64,000 nt of DNA from Paraprevotella clara YIT 11840. Its GTDB lineage: Bacteria; Bacteroidota; Bacteroidia; Bacteroidales; Bacteroidaceae. The DNA lies in assembly GCF_000233955.1 (NCBI RefSeq), contig NZ_JH376597.1, positions 310,001-374,000 of the forward strand, written 5' to 3'. Of the stretch, positions 47,637 to 56,994 are shown one piece after another. A program made the translations under genes and the position numbers. The notes beneath the pieces were generated by a model. The model saw only the letters and a program-made list of their open reading frames with translations. It made no database searches and had not been told where the DNA came from. How positions within the stretch are numbered: the first letter of the stretch is position 1; each line of letters starts with the position of its first letter.

Positions 47637-48542
47637 ATGCACATTACATCTCCCATACGCACGAAAAATACGGTCAACACGTTAGCTCGTTTGTGGGAAG
47701 CCTCCGTACGCCGGAGCCACCATTTCTTGACGAAGGCCGACATACGGCGACTCACCCCTTTTGTAAAGTCCGGATTGGCCCACATCGAACGGCTTTTTGT
47801 GGCGTATGTGCAGAACGTTCCTGCCGGTTTTATCGGTCTCGAAAAAAACAAGATCGAAATGCTTTTCGTCGCACCGGACTTCTGGGGCATGGGCATCGGG
47901 AAAGAACTGGTACTGATAGCCTTCAGGAAATTCAATATACGATATGTGGATGTGAACGAGCAAAACCCGCAAGCGGAAGGCTTTTACCGCCATTTGGGCT
48001 TCCGAACCTTCGAACGTACGGAAACCGACGGACAAGGCAATCCTTTCCCGATCCTGAAAATGGAACGGGAAAGGTTCTCCCTGCGCCATGCGACACCTGA
48101 AGACATTCCGGTTCTCAAGACCCTCTTTACAGACACCGTCTTACACACAAACCGCAAGGACTACACCCAAGAGGAAGTGGAAGACTGGGCTGCGTGTGCC
48201 GACAAACCCGGCCATTGGAAAGAATTGATTGCCACACACCATTTTATGATAGCCGAAGAATACCCCGGACATGCCGTCGGATTCGCAGCAATCCGCCTGG
48301 ACGGCTATTTGCACTCCATGTTCGTACACCACGACTTCCAACGCCAAGGCATCGCCTCCCTGCTTTTGGAAGACATGGAAAAATACGCCCGATTGCAAGG
48401 CGTTTCGTACATCACGTCCGAAGTCAGCCTGACAGCCCGCCCGTTCTTCGAAAGCAAAGGTTACACCATCGTGGAAAAACAGCAGAGAAAAGCCATGCTA
48501 CGACTTCTGACAAATTTCAAAATGAAGAAACCAATCGTTTAA
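47637..48542 (+). CDS. Tandem GNAT acetyltransferase (YjaB-like + YafP-like)
   Basis: The 301-residue protein contains two GNAT domains. Residues 1-140 resemble YjaB (LWEASVRRSHHFLTKADI; IEMLFVAPDFWGMGIGKELV, with the acetyl-CoA loop), and residues 145-295 resemble YafP (LRHATPEDIPVLKTLFTDTV; HSMFVHHDFQRQGIASLLLE). Both P-loop-like acetyl-CoA sites (GMGIGK, RQGIAS) look intact, so it may have two active sites or one active plus one structural domain. Substrate unknown. It probably has a promoter of its own and is separate from slyD downstream. Confidence 0.88.
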   Translation: MHITSPIRTKNTVNTLARLWEASVRRSHHFLTKADIRRLTPFVKSGLAHIERLFVAYVQNVPAGFIGLEKNKIEMLFVAPDFWGMGIGKELVLIAFRKFNIRYVDVNEQNPQAEGFYRHLGFRTFERTETDGQGNPFPILKMERERFSLRHATPEDIPVLKTLFTDTVLHTNRKDYTQEEVEDWAACADKPGHWKELIATHHFMIAEEYPGHAVGFAAIRLDGYLHSMFVHHDFQRQGIASLLLEDMEKYARLQGVSYITSEVSLTARPFFESKGYTIVEKQQRKAMLRLLTNFKMKKPIV

Positions 48543-48564
48543 GATAGTCAAAAAGGAAAATACG

Positions 48565-48596
48565 TTTCCGATTATCATTTATTTCCCGTAACTTTG
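48565..48596 (+). promoter_or_regulatory. slyD promoter
   Basis: A -33 TTTC (48565-48568) and a perfect -7 TAACTTTG (48589-48596) are 20 nt apart; the -7 ends 30 nt before the ATG. Confidence 0.65.
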
Positions 48597-48626
48597 CGAC
48601 CCTATATCAATAATTAGAAAACATAT

Positions 48627-49232
48627 ATGGATACGACACCCAACAAGTACATCACCGTCGCATACGAACTCTATACGGATTTCGACGGGAAAAGAGAATT
48701 AGTGGAAAAAGCTCCTATCGAACACCCATTCCAGTTTATTTCGGATATGGGCACAACTTTGGATGCCTTTGAAGCACAAATCAAACCGTTACAGAAAGGA
48801 GAGAAATTCAACTTCACACTGTCCGTAGAAGAAGCTTACGGTGAGTATGAACAGGAACGCGTACTGGAACTGAACAAAGATGTATTCAAAGTAAACGGAC
48901 ACTTTGACAAAGAGCATATTTATCCGGGAAGCGTGGTGCCTTTGATGAATGCAGACGGAGCACGTTTCAACGGAACAATCACAGATGTGAAAGAAGATAC
49001 CGTAACCGTAGACCTGAATCATCCCTTGGCCGGAAAAGCGTTGAACTTCATCGGCGAAGTCACTGAAAACCGCGATGCGACAAAAGACGAAATACAAGGC
49101 ATGCTCAACATGCTGAGCGGCGAAGGAGGTTGCGGATGCGGTTGCGACAGTTGCGGCGGGGGTTGCGGAGACGACTGCGACTGCGACGGCCACCACCATG
49201 AAGAGGGTTGCGGATGCGGACACTGCCATTAA
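48627..49232 (+). CDS. slyD: SlyD-type FKBP peptidyl-prolyl isomerase with metal-binding tail
   Basis: SlyD is a cytoplasmic prolyl isomerase and chaperone that also handles nickel. The 201-residue protein has an FKBP domain with insert-in-flap (FNFTLSVEEAYGEYEQE; DLNHPLAGKALNFIGEV) and, from about residue 163, a long Gly/Cys/His-rich tail (GCGCGCDSCGGGCGDDCDCD; HHHEEGCGCGHCH). The tail is richer in Cys than in E. coli SlyD and should bind Ni2+ or other soft metals. aroC follows after 38 nt with no clear terminator, so the two may share a transcript. Confidence 0.93.
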   Translation: MDTTPNKYITVAYELYTDFDGKRELVEKAPIEHPFQFISDMGTTLDAFEAQIKPLQKGEKFNFTLSVEEAYGEYEQERVLELNKDVFKVNGHFDKEHIYPGSVVPLMNADGARFNGTITDVKEDTVTVDLNHPLAGKALNFIGEVTENRDATKDEIQGMLNMLSGEGGCGCGCDSCGGGCGDDCDCDGHHHEEGCGCGHCH

Positions 49233-49270
49233 AAGCGGCATCTGTATATTTTATATTGAAAGGGTGAGAC

Positions 49271-50347
49271 ATGAGCAATACATTTGGTAATATATTCCGG
49301 CTGACGACTTTCGGAGAAAGCCACGGGCCGGGAGTAGGCGGAGTCGTCGACGGGTTTCCGGCCGGCATCGACATCGACCAGGACTTCATACAACACGAGC
49401 TGGACCGCCGTCGTCCGGGACAAAGCAGAATCACGACTCCCCGCAAAGAAGCGGACAAGGTGGAATTGCTGTCCGGAGTGTTCGAAGGCAAATCGACCGG
49501 ATGCCCCATCGGCTTTCTGGTACGCAATACCAACCAGCATTCCAATGACTACGACAACATACGCAACCTGTACCGACCGTCACATGCCGATTTCACCTAC
49601 ACTCAAAAATACGGCTTGCGCGACCATACGGGCGGAGGACGCTCTTCGGCACGTGAAACCATAGCACGTTGCGTGGGCGGTGCCTTGGCAAAACTGGCCC
49701 TCAAACAAATCGGTGTGGAAATCTATGCCTATACCTCACAAGTGGGCAACATTGCTTTGGAACACGATTATACGCATTACGACCCGACACAAATCGAAAC
49801 GAACGATGTACGTTGCCCGGATGCGGAAAAAGCCGCTTCCATGGAAGGCCTCATTTCGGAAGTCAAAGCAAAGGGAGATACTATCGGAGGTATCATCACG
49901 GGGGTAATCCGCCATTGCCCCATAGGGCTGGGCGAACCGGTTTATGGTAAACTCCACGCCGCATTAGGAGGTGCCATGTTGGGCATCAATGCCGTAAAAG
50001 GATTCGAATACGGACGAGGGTTTGCCGGAGTAAGCCAACGGGGAAGTGAACAAAATGATGTCTTCATCCCCCAAAACGGAGCCATCGGAACGCGTACCAA
50101 CCACAGCGGAGGCATACAAGGCGGAATCAGCAACGGGCAGGACATCTATTTCAGGGTGGCTTTCAAGCCGGTCGCTACCATCCTGATGGAACAGGAAACC
50201 GTAACACTGGACGGAACCCCGACTATCATAAAAGCCCGCGGACGGCACGATGCTTGTGTACTCCCCCGTGCGGTACCTGTGGTAGAAGCGATGGCGGCCA
50301 TGACGATTCTGGATTATTATCTGCTCAACAAAACCACTCATTTGTAA
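49271..50347 (+). CDS. aroC: Chorismate synthase
   Basis: AroC makes chorismate from EPSP using reduced FMN as cofactor, the last step of the shikimate pathway. The 358-residue protein has the family signatures [19 protein letters not shown] at the start, [30 protein letters not shown], and [20 protein letters not shown] at the end. Length and order match the bacterial family. It is 38 nt after slyD on the same strand; the gap after it carries a small-RNA candidate. Confidence 0.97.
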   Translation: MSNTFGNIFRLTTFGESHGPGVGGVVDGFPAGIDIDQDFIQHELDRRRPGQSRITTPRKEADKVELLSGVFEGKSTGCPIGFLVRNTNQHSNDYDNIRNLYRPSHADFTYTQKYGLRDHTGGGRSSARETIARCVGGALAKLALKQIGVEIYAYTSQVGNIALEHDYTHYDPTQIETNDVRCPDAEKAASMEGLISEVKAKGDTIGGIITGVIRHCPIGLGEPVYGKLHAALGGAMLGINAVKGFEYGRGFAGVSQRGSEQNDVFIPQNGAIGTRTNHSGGIQGGISNGQDIYFRVAFKPVATILMEQETVTLDGTPTIIKARGRHDACVLPRAVPVVEAMAAMTILDYYLLNKTTHL

Positions 50348-50406
50348 TTGCAACGAAGAAAAAATATCCGGATTCGTAGAAAAAAACCGTTCTTTCGTAG
50401 ATTCTA

Positions 50407-50438
50407 TTTGGATATAGTCGAAGAAATAACTATCTTTG
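50407..50438 (+). promoter_or_regulatory. Promoter of the candidate small RNA
   Basis: A -33 TTTG (50407-50410) and a perfect -7 TATCTTTG (50431-50438) are separated by exactly 20 nt: one of the best promoters in the window, with no gene close downstream. Confidence 0.75.
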
Positions 50439-50443
50439 AAACG

Positions 50444-50546
50444 TAAAAGAAATAAAGTTGTGAAACTTTAAGATAGCTTAGTTAAAAGTTTAGTTTAGTT
50501 TTTGTGTTGGTATCCCGCCTCGATTTTGAGGCGGGATATTCTTTTT
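50444..50546 (+). ncRNA. Candidate ~100-nt small RNA upstream of gltB
   Basis: A strong promoter is followed after about 70 nt by a strong terminator, with no open frame in between. The predicted RNA has a 5' hairpin of TAAAGTT/AACTTTA (50453-50459, 50464-50470) with a GTGA tetraloop, which is a GNRA loop. A U-rich single-stranded linker (AGTTTAGTTTAGTTTTTG) and the terminator stem follow. Such U-rich linkers are common in base-pairing sRNAs. Transcript start and end are estimates. Confidence 0.65.
50511..50546 (+). terminator. Terminator of the small RNA
   Basis: TATCCCGCCTC (50511-50521) pairs with GAGGCGGGATA (50528-50538), a perfect 11-bp stem with a 6-nt loop, then TTCTTTTTC. Confidence 0.88.
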
Positions 50547-50578
50547 CCCACATGTTCCTTTTTCTCCTTTTTTTCTTT

Positions 50579-50716
50579 CAGCAGATTGAAAAATCAATCA
50601 CAGCAGAATGATTTTTCAATCTACTGAAATTGATTATCCGGTCTCAAACCGACTTCTCACAGCTTTCCTCCCTGCCGAAAAATTTAGTCTCAAAAAGCCT
50701 TCGCATCTTTCATACC
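50579..50716. repeat. Composite intergenic repeat copy
   Basis: An 18-bp inverted repeat with one mismatch (50579-50596 and 50609-50626) contains the 22-bp-type unit GCAGAATGATTTTTCAATC (50603 onward). Downstream, at 50691-50716, CAAAAAGCCTTC and ATCTTTCATACC resemble the outer arm of the 62128-62433 palindrome. The remainder of the gap to gltB shows nothing further except the AT palindrome. Confidence 0.55.
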
Positions 50717-50856
50717 TTTTGAAGTTCAACAACTTAAAGTGAACTTTCCACGTCTAAAGGATTCACCATGTATTCACCACAAGATGACTTGAAACCCAGC
50801 GGGGAAAAAGAACGCCCCCTGCTGATTCCTGCATATTTTTTTATAGTATTGATAAT

Positions 50857-50889
50857 TAAATTATGATTTAAAGCTTAAATCATAATTTA
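50857..50889. repeat. AT-rich palindrome upstream of gltB
   Basis: A perfect 15-bp inverted repeat built on AAATTATGATTTAA and TTAAATCATAATTT, with a 3-nt loop, lies about 120 bp upstream of the gltB -7 element. It could be a regulator binding site; the rest of 50717-50986 holds no gene. Confidence 0.5.
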
Positions 50890-51008
50890 TATTCCCATTC
50901 CTCATTCTTTTATGCGTTTTTTATTCGAATCGTTAGTTTTAAAAAACACTGTTTCATTTTCTCTATAAAAACCGAAGCACACCTCATTGCATTTTGGCAC
51001 ACAATTAT

Positions 51009-51016
51009 TATTTTTG
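51009..51016 (+). promoter_or_regulatory. gltB operon -7 element
   Basis: TATTTTTG, a perfect TAnnTTTG match, 46 nt before the ATG; a TTG at 50987-50989 is 19 nt upstream as a possible -33. Confidence 0.6.
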
Positions 51017-51062
51017 CAAAACAAAATGACGCTATATAATAAAATATCATTGCATATAGATT

Positions 51063-54000
51063 ATGAAACAAGAGAAACAAAATCCTTTTATCAAATACAA
51101 CGGTATTAAAGACGCAAAGGTGCACATCCACAAGACAAGCGGATTGTACGATGCCTCGAACGAACATGACGCATGTGGAGTAGGCATGATTGTGGACATC
51201 CACGGCAACAAATCCCACGAATTGGTGGACTCAGCCCTTAAAGTGTTGGAAAACATGAAACACCGGGGAGCGGAAGGCGCCGACAACAAGACGGGCGACG
51301 GGGCAGGCATCATGCTCCAGATTCCCCATGAATTCATCCTCTTGCAAGGCATCCCCGTACCGGAAAAAGGAAAATACGGCACGGGACTTGTCTTCCTACC
51401 CAAGGACGAGCAGGAGCAATCGCACATGCTGAGCGTCATGATTGAGGAAATAGAACGGGAAGGGTTGAACCTGATGCACTTGCGCAACGTGCCGGTCAAT
51501 TCGTCCATCCTAGGAAAAGACGCATCGGCCACGGAACCGAGCATCAAACAGATATTCATAACCGGTTCTACCGATACGGAAAACTTGGAACGCACCCTAT
51601 ATATAATAAGGAAGAGGATTGAGAACCGCATACATCACAAAGATTTCTATATCGTATCCCTGTCGAGCAAGAACATCGTGTACAAAGGGATGCTCTCGTC
51701 GATGCAAGTGAGGGAATACTTCCCCGACCTGACCCAACCATACTTTACCAGCGGACTGGCCGTCGTGCATTCCCGTTTCAGCACCAACACCTTCCCGACC
51801 TGGAGTCTGGCACAGCCCTTTCGCCTGTTGGCGCACAACGGTGAAATCAACACCATACGGGGCAACCGCGCCTGGATGGAGGCACGGGAAAGCGTGCTTT
51901 CCACGCCCACGCTCGGTAACGTGAAGCAAATCAGGCCCATCGTCCAACCCGGCATGAGCGACAGTGCCTCGCTGGACAACGTACTGGAGTTTTTCGTCAT
52001 GTCCGGCCTGAGCCTGCCCCACGCCATGGCCATGCTGGTGCCGGAGTCCTTCAACGACAAGAACCCCATCAGCGAAGACCTGAAAGCTTTCTATGAGTAC
52101 CACTCCATCCTGATGGATCCATGGGACGGGCCGGCCGCCCTGCTCTTCAGTGACGGGCGTTATGCCGGAGGTATGCTCGACCGTAACGGCCTGCGCCCGG
52201 CCCGCTACCTGATAACGCGGAACGACATGATGGTCGTGGCCAGCGAAGCGGGTACCATCCACTTCGAGCCGGGAGACATCAAGGAAAAAGGACGGTTGCA
52301 ACCGGGCAAGATACTGCTGGTGGACACCCAAGAAGGGAAAATATATTATGACGGGGAACTGAAAGCCCAATTGGCTGCCGCCAAACCTTACCGGCAGTGG
52401 CTCTCCACGAACCGTATCGAACTGGACACCCTGCGGAGCGGACGAAAGGTGGAAAACATAGTGGAGGATTACGACCGCCGCCTGCGTACTTTCGGTTATA
52501 CACGCGAAGACATCGAACGCACGCTCGTCCCGATGGCAACGGGCGGGGCGGAGCCGACCGCTTCCATGGGGAACGACACCCCGTTGGCCGTGCTCTCCGA
52601 CAAGCCCCAACTGTTGTTCAACTATTTCCGCCAACAGTTCGCCCAAGTGACCAACCCTCCCATCGACCCGATACGTGAGGAACTGGTCATGTCGCTGAGC
52701 GAGTACATCGGCGCCGTGGGCATGAACATCCTACTGCCGAGCGAAGCGCACTGCAAGATGGTGCGACTGCCGCACCCCGTATTGACCAACACCCAGTTGG
52801 ACATCCTGTGCAATATACGCTACAAGGGCTTCCACACCGTGAAGCTCCCCATCCTGTTCGACGTGCACGGAGGGAAGGCGGCCTTGCAAGAAGCCTTGTC
52901 CGCCCTGTGCAAGCAAGCGGAAGCGTCCGTCGACGAGGGCGTGAACTACATCATCCTGTCCGACCGCGGAGTGGATGCCGCGCACGCAGCCATTCCCTCA
53001 CTGTTGGCCGTAAGTGCCGTACACCACCATTTGATTTCCGTACAGAAACGTGTACAGACCGCCCTGATTATCGAAAGCGGGGAAATCCGCGAGGTCATGC
53101 ACGCCGCCCTGCTGCTGGGCTACGGAGCAAGTGCCATCAACCCCTATATGGCTTTTGCCGTACTGGACAATCTGGTCAAGCGGAATGAAATACAGATGAA
53201 CTACGAAACGGCGGAAAAGAACTACATCAAGGCCATCTGCAAAGGCTTGTACAAGGTAATGAGCAAGATGGGCATCAGCACGATTCGTTCTTACCGGGGT
53301 GCCAAGATATTCGAAGCCGTAGGACTCAGCGAGGAATTGCTGAAAACCTATTTCGGCACGCCGGTCTCTACCATCGGCGGCATACGGTTGGAGGAAATCG
53401 CAAAAGACTACACCGCCTTCCACGATGCAGGTTTCCGGCCCGCAGAGCCTGGGCATCTCCTGCCCCACATCGGACTGTTCTCTTTCCGCAAGGATGGCGA
53501 GCAACATGCTTGGACCCCCGAGACCATATCCTCCCTGCAAATTGCCACACGCCTCGGCAGTTACAAGAAATTCAAGGAGTTCACAAGGATGGCGGACGGG
53601 AAAAGCCGACCAATATTCCTGCGCGACTTCTTCGGGTTCAAGCGCAACCCCATCGACATCGACAAGGTGGAACCCGTGGAGGACATCGTCAAGCATTTCG
53701 TCACCGGTGCCATGTCATTCGGCGCCATCAGCAAGGAAGCGCACGAAGCCCTGGCATTGGCCATGAACGAACTCGGTGCCCGAAGCAACACGGGGGAAGG
53801 CGGCGAAGACAGCAGCCGTTTCCACGAAACGTACGAAGGCATCCCGCTTTGCAGCAAGACCAAACAGGTGGCCTCCGGACGCTTCGGTGTCACGACCGAA
53901 TACCTCGTCCATGCCGAAGAGATACAAATCAAAGTGGCCCAAGGCGCCAAGCCGGGGGAAGGCGGGCAGCTTCCGGGTTTCAAAGTGGACGAAGTTATCG

Positions 54001-55598
54001 CCAAGACACGCCACTCCATTCCGGGCATCTCCCTGATTTCCCCACCGCCCCACCACGACATCTACTCCATCGAGGACTTGGCACAACTGATTTTCGACCT
54101 GAAGAATGTCAATCCGAAAGCCCGAATCAGCGTGAAACTGGTAGCTGAAAGCGGAGTCGGCACGATAGCTGCCGGAGTGGCCAAGGCCAAGGCGGACCTG
54201 ATTGTTATCTCCGGCGCGGAAGGCGGAACGGGCGCTTCCCCGGCCTCTTCCATGCGCTACGCCGGCATTTCGCCTGAAATAGGACTGAGCGAGACCCAAC
54301 AAACATTAGTACTCAACGGGCTGCGCGGGCAAGTACGCTTACAAACTGACGGACAGCTCAAGACGGGGCGCGACATCATCGGCATGGCCCTCCTCGGGGC
54401 TGAAGAATTCGGATTCGGCACTACTGTCCTTATCGTATTGGGATGCGTCATGATGCGCAAGTGCCACACCAACGCCTGCCCCGTCGGGGTGGCTACCCAG
54501 GACCCGGTACTGCGCAGCCACTTCCGCGGACATTACAAGTACGTAGTAAACTATTTCCGCTTCTTGGCCGAGGAGGTCCGTGAATACTTGGCGGAAATGG
54601 GATTCATGCGACTGGAAGACATCGTGGGACGCACGGACCTCATCGAACTGAAACCAGCGGAGAAAGAGACCAAAGCCGGACTGTTGGATTTCAGCCGCCT
54701 GCTACACAAGGTGGAAGGGAATGCTGCCATCCATCACGTATGCGGACAAAAGCATGAAATAAGCCACGTGAAAGACGTGGAAATCATAGCCTCAGCCACA
54801 GAAGCCCTCGAACATGGCAAGGAAGTATCCCTAGAATACGCCATCGCCAATACCGATCGCTCCGTAGGAGCCATGCTGTCGGGTGCCGTGGCCACACGGT
54901 ATGGCAACGAAGGGCTGCCCGAACAAACCATCAACGTGAAATTCAAAGGTTCCGCCGGACAAAGCTTCGGGGCGTTTCTGGCCCACGGCATCTGCTTCAA
55001 ATTGGAAGGCGAGGCGAACGACTACCTGGGCAAAGGGTTGAGCGGCGGACTGATTTCCGTGCGACCGCCCGTACGCTCCAACTTCGATGCGGAAAAGAAC
55101 ACAATTGCGGGCAACACGCTGCTCTACGGTGCCACGAGCGGCGAGGTCTATATCAACGGCCGGGCCGGCGAACGGTTCGCTGTACGCAACTCCGGAGCCA
55201 TCGCCGTCGTGGAAGGTGTGGGAGACCACTGCTGCGAATACATGACCGGCGGACGCGTGGTCGTGCTGGGCGAAACCGGACGAAACTTCGCCGCCGGCAT
55301 GAGCGGAGGCGTGGCATACGTTTGGGACAAAGACCACACGTTCGACTACTTCTGCAACATGGAAATGGTGGAACTTTCGCTTTTGGAAAACTCCACCTCA
55401 CGCAAAGAGCTACATGAACTTGTCCGCCAACACTACCTTTACACCGGTTCGACCCTGGCCCGTACCATACTGGACGACTGGAACCACTACGTGGACGAGT
55501 TCATACAAGTCACTCCCATCGAATACAAACGCGTACTGGCAGAAGAACAGATGCGCAAGCTGCAACAAAAAATAGCTGACGTACAACGGGATTACTAA
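51063..55598 (+). CDS. gltB: Glutamate synthase large subunit
   Basis: GltB transfers the amide of glutamine to 2-oxoglutarate, with GltD giving two glutamates. The 1511-residue protein has a class II glutaminase domain whose nucleophile, Cys38, sits in NEHDACGVGMIVDIHGN, so a 37-residue propeptide is expected to be removed. The central FMN/2-oxoglutarate domain follows (GPGGQLPG-like GEGGQLPGFKVDE; SGAEGGTGASP), then the 3Fe-4S cysteines (GCVMMRKCHTNACPVGVATQ) and the C-terminal GXGXG beta-helix (INVKFKGSAGQSFGAF). First gene of gltB-gltD-asnB-dapF-dapL. Confidence 0.97.
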   Translation: MKQEKQNPFIKYNGIKDAKVHIHKTSGLYDASNEHDACGVGMIVDIHGNKSHELVDSALKVLENMKHRGAEGADNKTGDGAGIMLQIPHEFILLQGIPVPEKGKYGTGLVFLPKDEQEQSHMLSVMIEEIEREGLNLMHLRNVPVNSSILGKDASATEPSIKQIFITGSTDTENLERTLYIIRKRIENRIHHKDFYIVSLSSKNIVYKGMLSSMQVREYFPDLTQPYFTSGLAVVHSRFSTNTFPTWSLAQPFRLLAHNGEINTIRGNRAWMEARESVLSTPTLGNVKQIRPIVQPGMSDSASLDNVLEFFVMSGLSLPHAMAMLVPESFNDKNPISEDLKAFYEYHSILMDPWDGPAALLFSDGRYAGGMLDRNGLRPARYLITRNDMMVVASEAGTIHFEPGDIKEKGRLQPGKILLVDTQEGKIYYDGELKAQLAAAKPYRQWLSTNRIELDTLRSGRKVENIVEDYDRRLRTFGYTREDIERTLVPMATGGAEPTASMGNDTPLAVLSDKPQLLFNYFRQQFAQVTNPPIDPIREELVMSLSEYIGAVGMNILLPSEAHCKMVRLPHPVLTNTQLDILCNIRYKGFHTVKLPILFDVHGGKAALQEALSALCKQAEASVDEGVNYIILSDRGVDAAHAAIPSLLAVSAVHHHLISVQKRVQTALIIESGEIREVMHAALLLGYGASAINPYMAFAVLDNLVKRNEIQMNYETAEKNYIKAICKGLYKVMSKMGISTIRSYRGAKIFEAVGLSEELLKTYFGTPVSTIGGIRLEEIAKDYTAFHDAGFRPAEPGHLLPHIGLFSFRKDGEQHAWTPETISSLQIATRLGSYKKFKEFTRMADGKSRPIFLRDFFGFKRNPIDIDKVEPVEDIVKHFVTGAMSFGAISKEAHEALALAMNELGARSNTGEGGEDSSRFHETYEGIPLCSKTKQVASGRFGVTTEYLVHAEEIQIKVAQGAKPGEGGQLPGFKVDEVIAKTRHSIPGISLISPPPHHDIYSIEDLAQLIFDLKNVNPKARISVKLVAESGVGTIAAGVAKAKADLIVISGAEGGTGASPASSMRYAGISPEIGLSETQQTLVLNGLRGQVRLQTDGQLKTGRDIIGMALLGAEEFGFGTTVLIVLGCVMMRKCHTNACPVGVATQDPVLRSHFRGHYKYVVNYFRFLAEEVREYLAEMGFMRLEDIVGRTDLIELKPAEKETKAGLLDFSRLLHKVEGNAAIHHVCGQKHEISHVKDVEIIASATEALEHGKEVSLEYAIANTDRSVGAMLSGAVATRYGNEGLPEQTINVKFKGSAGQSFGAFLAHGICFKLEGEANDYLGKGLSGGLISVRPPVRSNFDAEKNTIAGNTLLYGATSGEVYINGRAGERFAVRNSGAIAVVEGVGDHCCEYMTGGRVVVLGETGRNFAAGMSGGVAYVWDKDHTFDYFCNMEMVELSLLENSTSRKELHELVRQHYLYTGSTLARTILDDWNHYVDEFIQVTPIEYKRVLAEEQMRKLQQKIADVQRDY

Positions 55599-55629
55599 CA
55601 GATTCGACAAACGACAAAAATAAAGAAAA

Positions 55630-56994
55630 ATGGGAAACCCTAAAGCATTCCTTACCATACCGCGGCAGGAAGCCGGCTACCGCCCGGTACACGACCGCAT
55701 CAACGACTTCGGCGAAGTAGAACAGACCCTGAATACCAGCGAGCGCAAGCAGCAGGCATCACGCTGCATGGATTGTGGCGTACCGTTCTGCCATTGGGCG
55801 TGTCCTTTGGGCAACCGTCCTCCGGAGTTCCAAGACGCACTTTACAAGGGCAAATGGGAAGAAGCGTACGAAATCCTGTCCCAGACCAATGATTTCCCGG
55901 AATTCACCGGGCGCATCTGCCCCGCGCTTTGCGAGAAAAGTTGTGTGCTGAAACTGGCTATCGACGCTCCGGTCACCATCCGAGAGGACGAGGCGGCTAT
56001 CATCGAAGCAGCTTTCCGCGAAGGTTACATCAAGCCGCGAACTTACCCTCGAAACGGGAAGAAAGTGGCCGTCGTAGGTTCAGGTCCCGCAGGCATGGCC
56101 GCAGCCAACCAACTGAATCGCATGGGATATGAAGTGACGGTGTTTGAAAAGGACGAATATGTGGGAGGGCTGCTACGCTTCGGCATCCCGAACTTCAAAC
56201 TCAACAAGGCCATCATAGACCGCCGCGTGGACATCATGGCCGCCGAGGGCATCACGTTCAAGACGAGCACGCCCGTCGACGTGGAACACCTGCCTGAAGG
56301 TTTCGACGCCTACTGTATCTGCACAGGGACACCGCAGGCACGCGACCTCGATATCCCGGGGCGCGACCTCAAAGGCATACACTTCGCACTAGAAATGCTC
56401 GCCCAACAAAACCGCGTCCTGGGCGGACAGGCATTCAGCAAGGAAGAACGCATAAACGCCAAAGGCAAACACGTGTTGGTCATCGGTGGCGGAGATACGG
56501 GAAGCGACTGCATCGGTACGAGCAACCGACAGGGTGCGGCCTGCGTCACGCAAATCGAAATCATGCCGAAACCTCCGGTAGGGCACAACCCGACCACACC
56601 ATGGCCGCAATGGCCCGTGGTATTAAAAACCAGTTCCAGTCACGAAGAGGGTTGCACACGCCGGTGGAGCCTGACATCCAACCGTTTCATCGGCACGAAA
56701 GACGGCCGAGTTTGCGGTGTGGAAGTGGAAGAAGTGGAATGGATTCCCAGCCCGGACGGAGGCCGCCCCATCATGCGCCCTACAGGGAAGAAGGAAACTC
56801 TCAAGGCCGACCTCGTGCTGTTGGCCATGGGATTCCTCAAACCCCAACAGCCGACATTCGCAAGCAACGTTTTCGTGGCCGGAGACGCGGCCACCGGTGC
56901 CAGCCTCGTAGTCCGCTGCATCGCAGGAGGACGCAAAGCAGCCCAAGACATCAACGCTTACTTAACTAAAACCTTAACGCCATGTGTGGAATAA
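55630..56994 (+). CDS. gltD: Glutamate synthase small subunit
   Basis: GltD is the NAD(P)H-oxidising partner of GltB and passes electrons to it. The 454-residue protein has the N-terminal iron-sulfur cysteines (SRCMDCGVPFCHWACPLGN; GRICPALCEKSC), then an FAD site (VAVVGSGPAGMAAANQLNRMGY) and an NAD(P) site (VLVIGGGDTGSDCIGTSNRQG). It is 31 nt after gltB and overlaps asnB by 13 nt, so it is in the same operon. Confidence 0.96.
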   Translation: MGNPKAFLTIPRQEAGYRPVHDRINDFGEVEQTLNTSERKQQASRCMDCGVPFCHWACPLGNRPPEFQDALYKGKWEEAYEILSQTNDFPEFTGRICPALCEKSCVLKLAIDAPVTIREDEAAIIEAAFREGYIKPRTYPRNGKKVAVVGSGPAGMAAANQLNRMGYEVTVFEKDEYVGGLLRFGIPNFKLNKAIIDRRVDIMAAEGITFKTSTPVDVEHLPEGFDAYCICTGTPQARDLDIPGRDLKGIHFALEMLAQQNRVLGGQAFSKEERINAKGKHVLVIGGGDTGSDCIGTSNRQGAACVTQIEIMPKPPVGHNPTTPWPQWPVVLKTSSSHEEGCTRRWSLTSNRFIGTKDGRVCGVEVEEVEWIPSPDGGRPIMRPTGKKETLKADLVLLAMGFLKPQQPTFASNVFVAGDAATGASLVVRCIAGGRKAAQDINAYLTKTLTPCVE

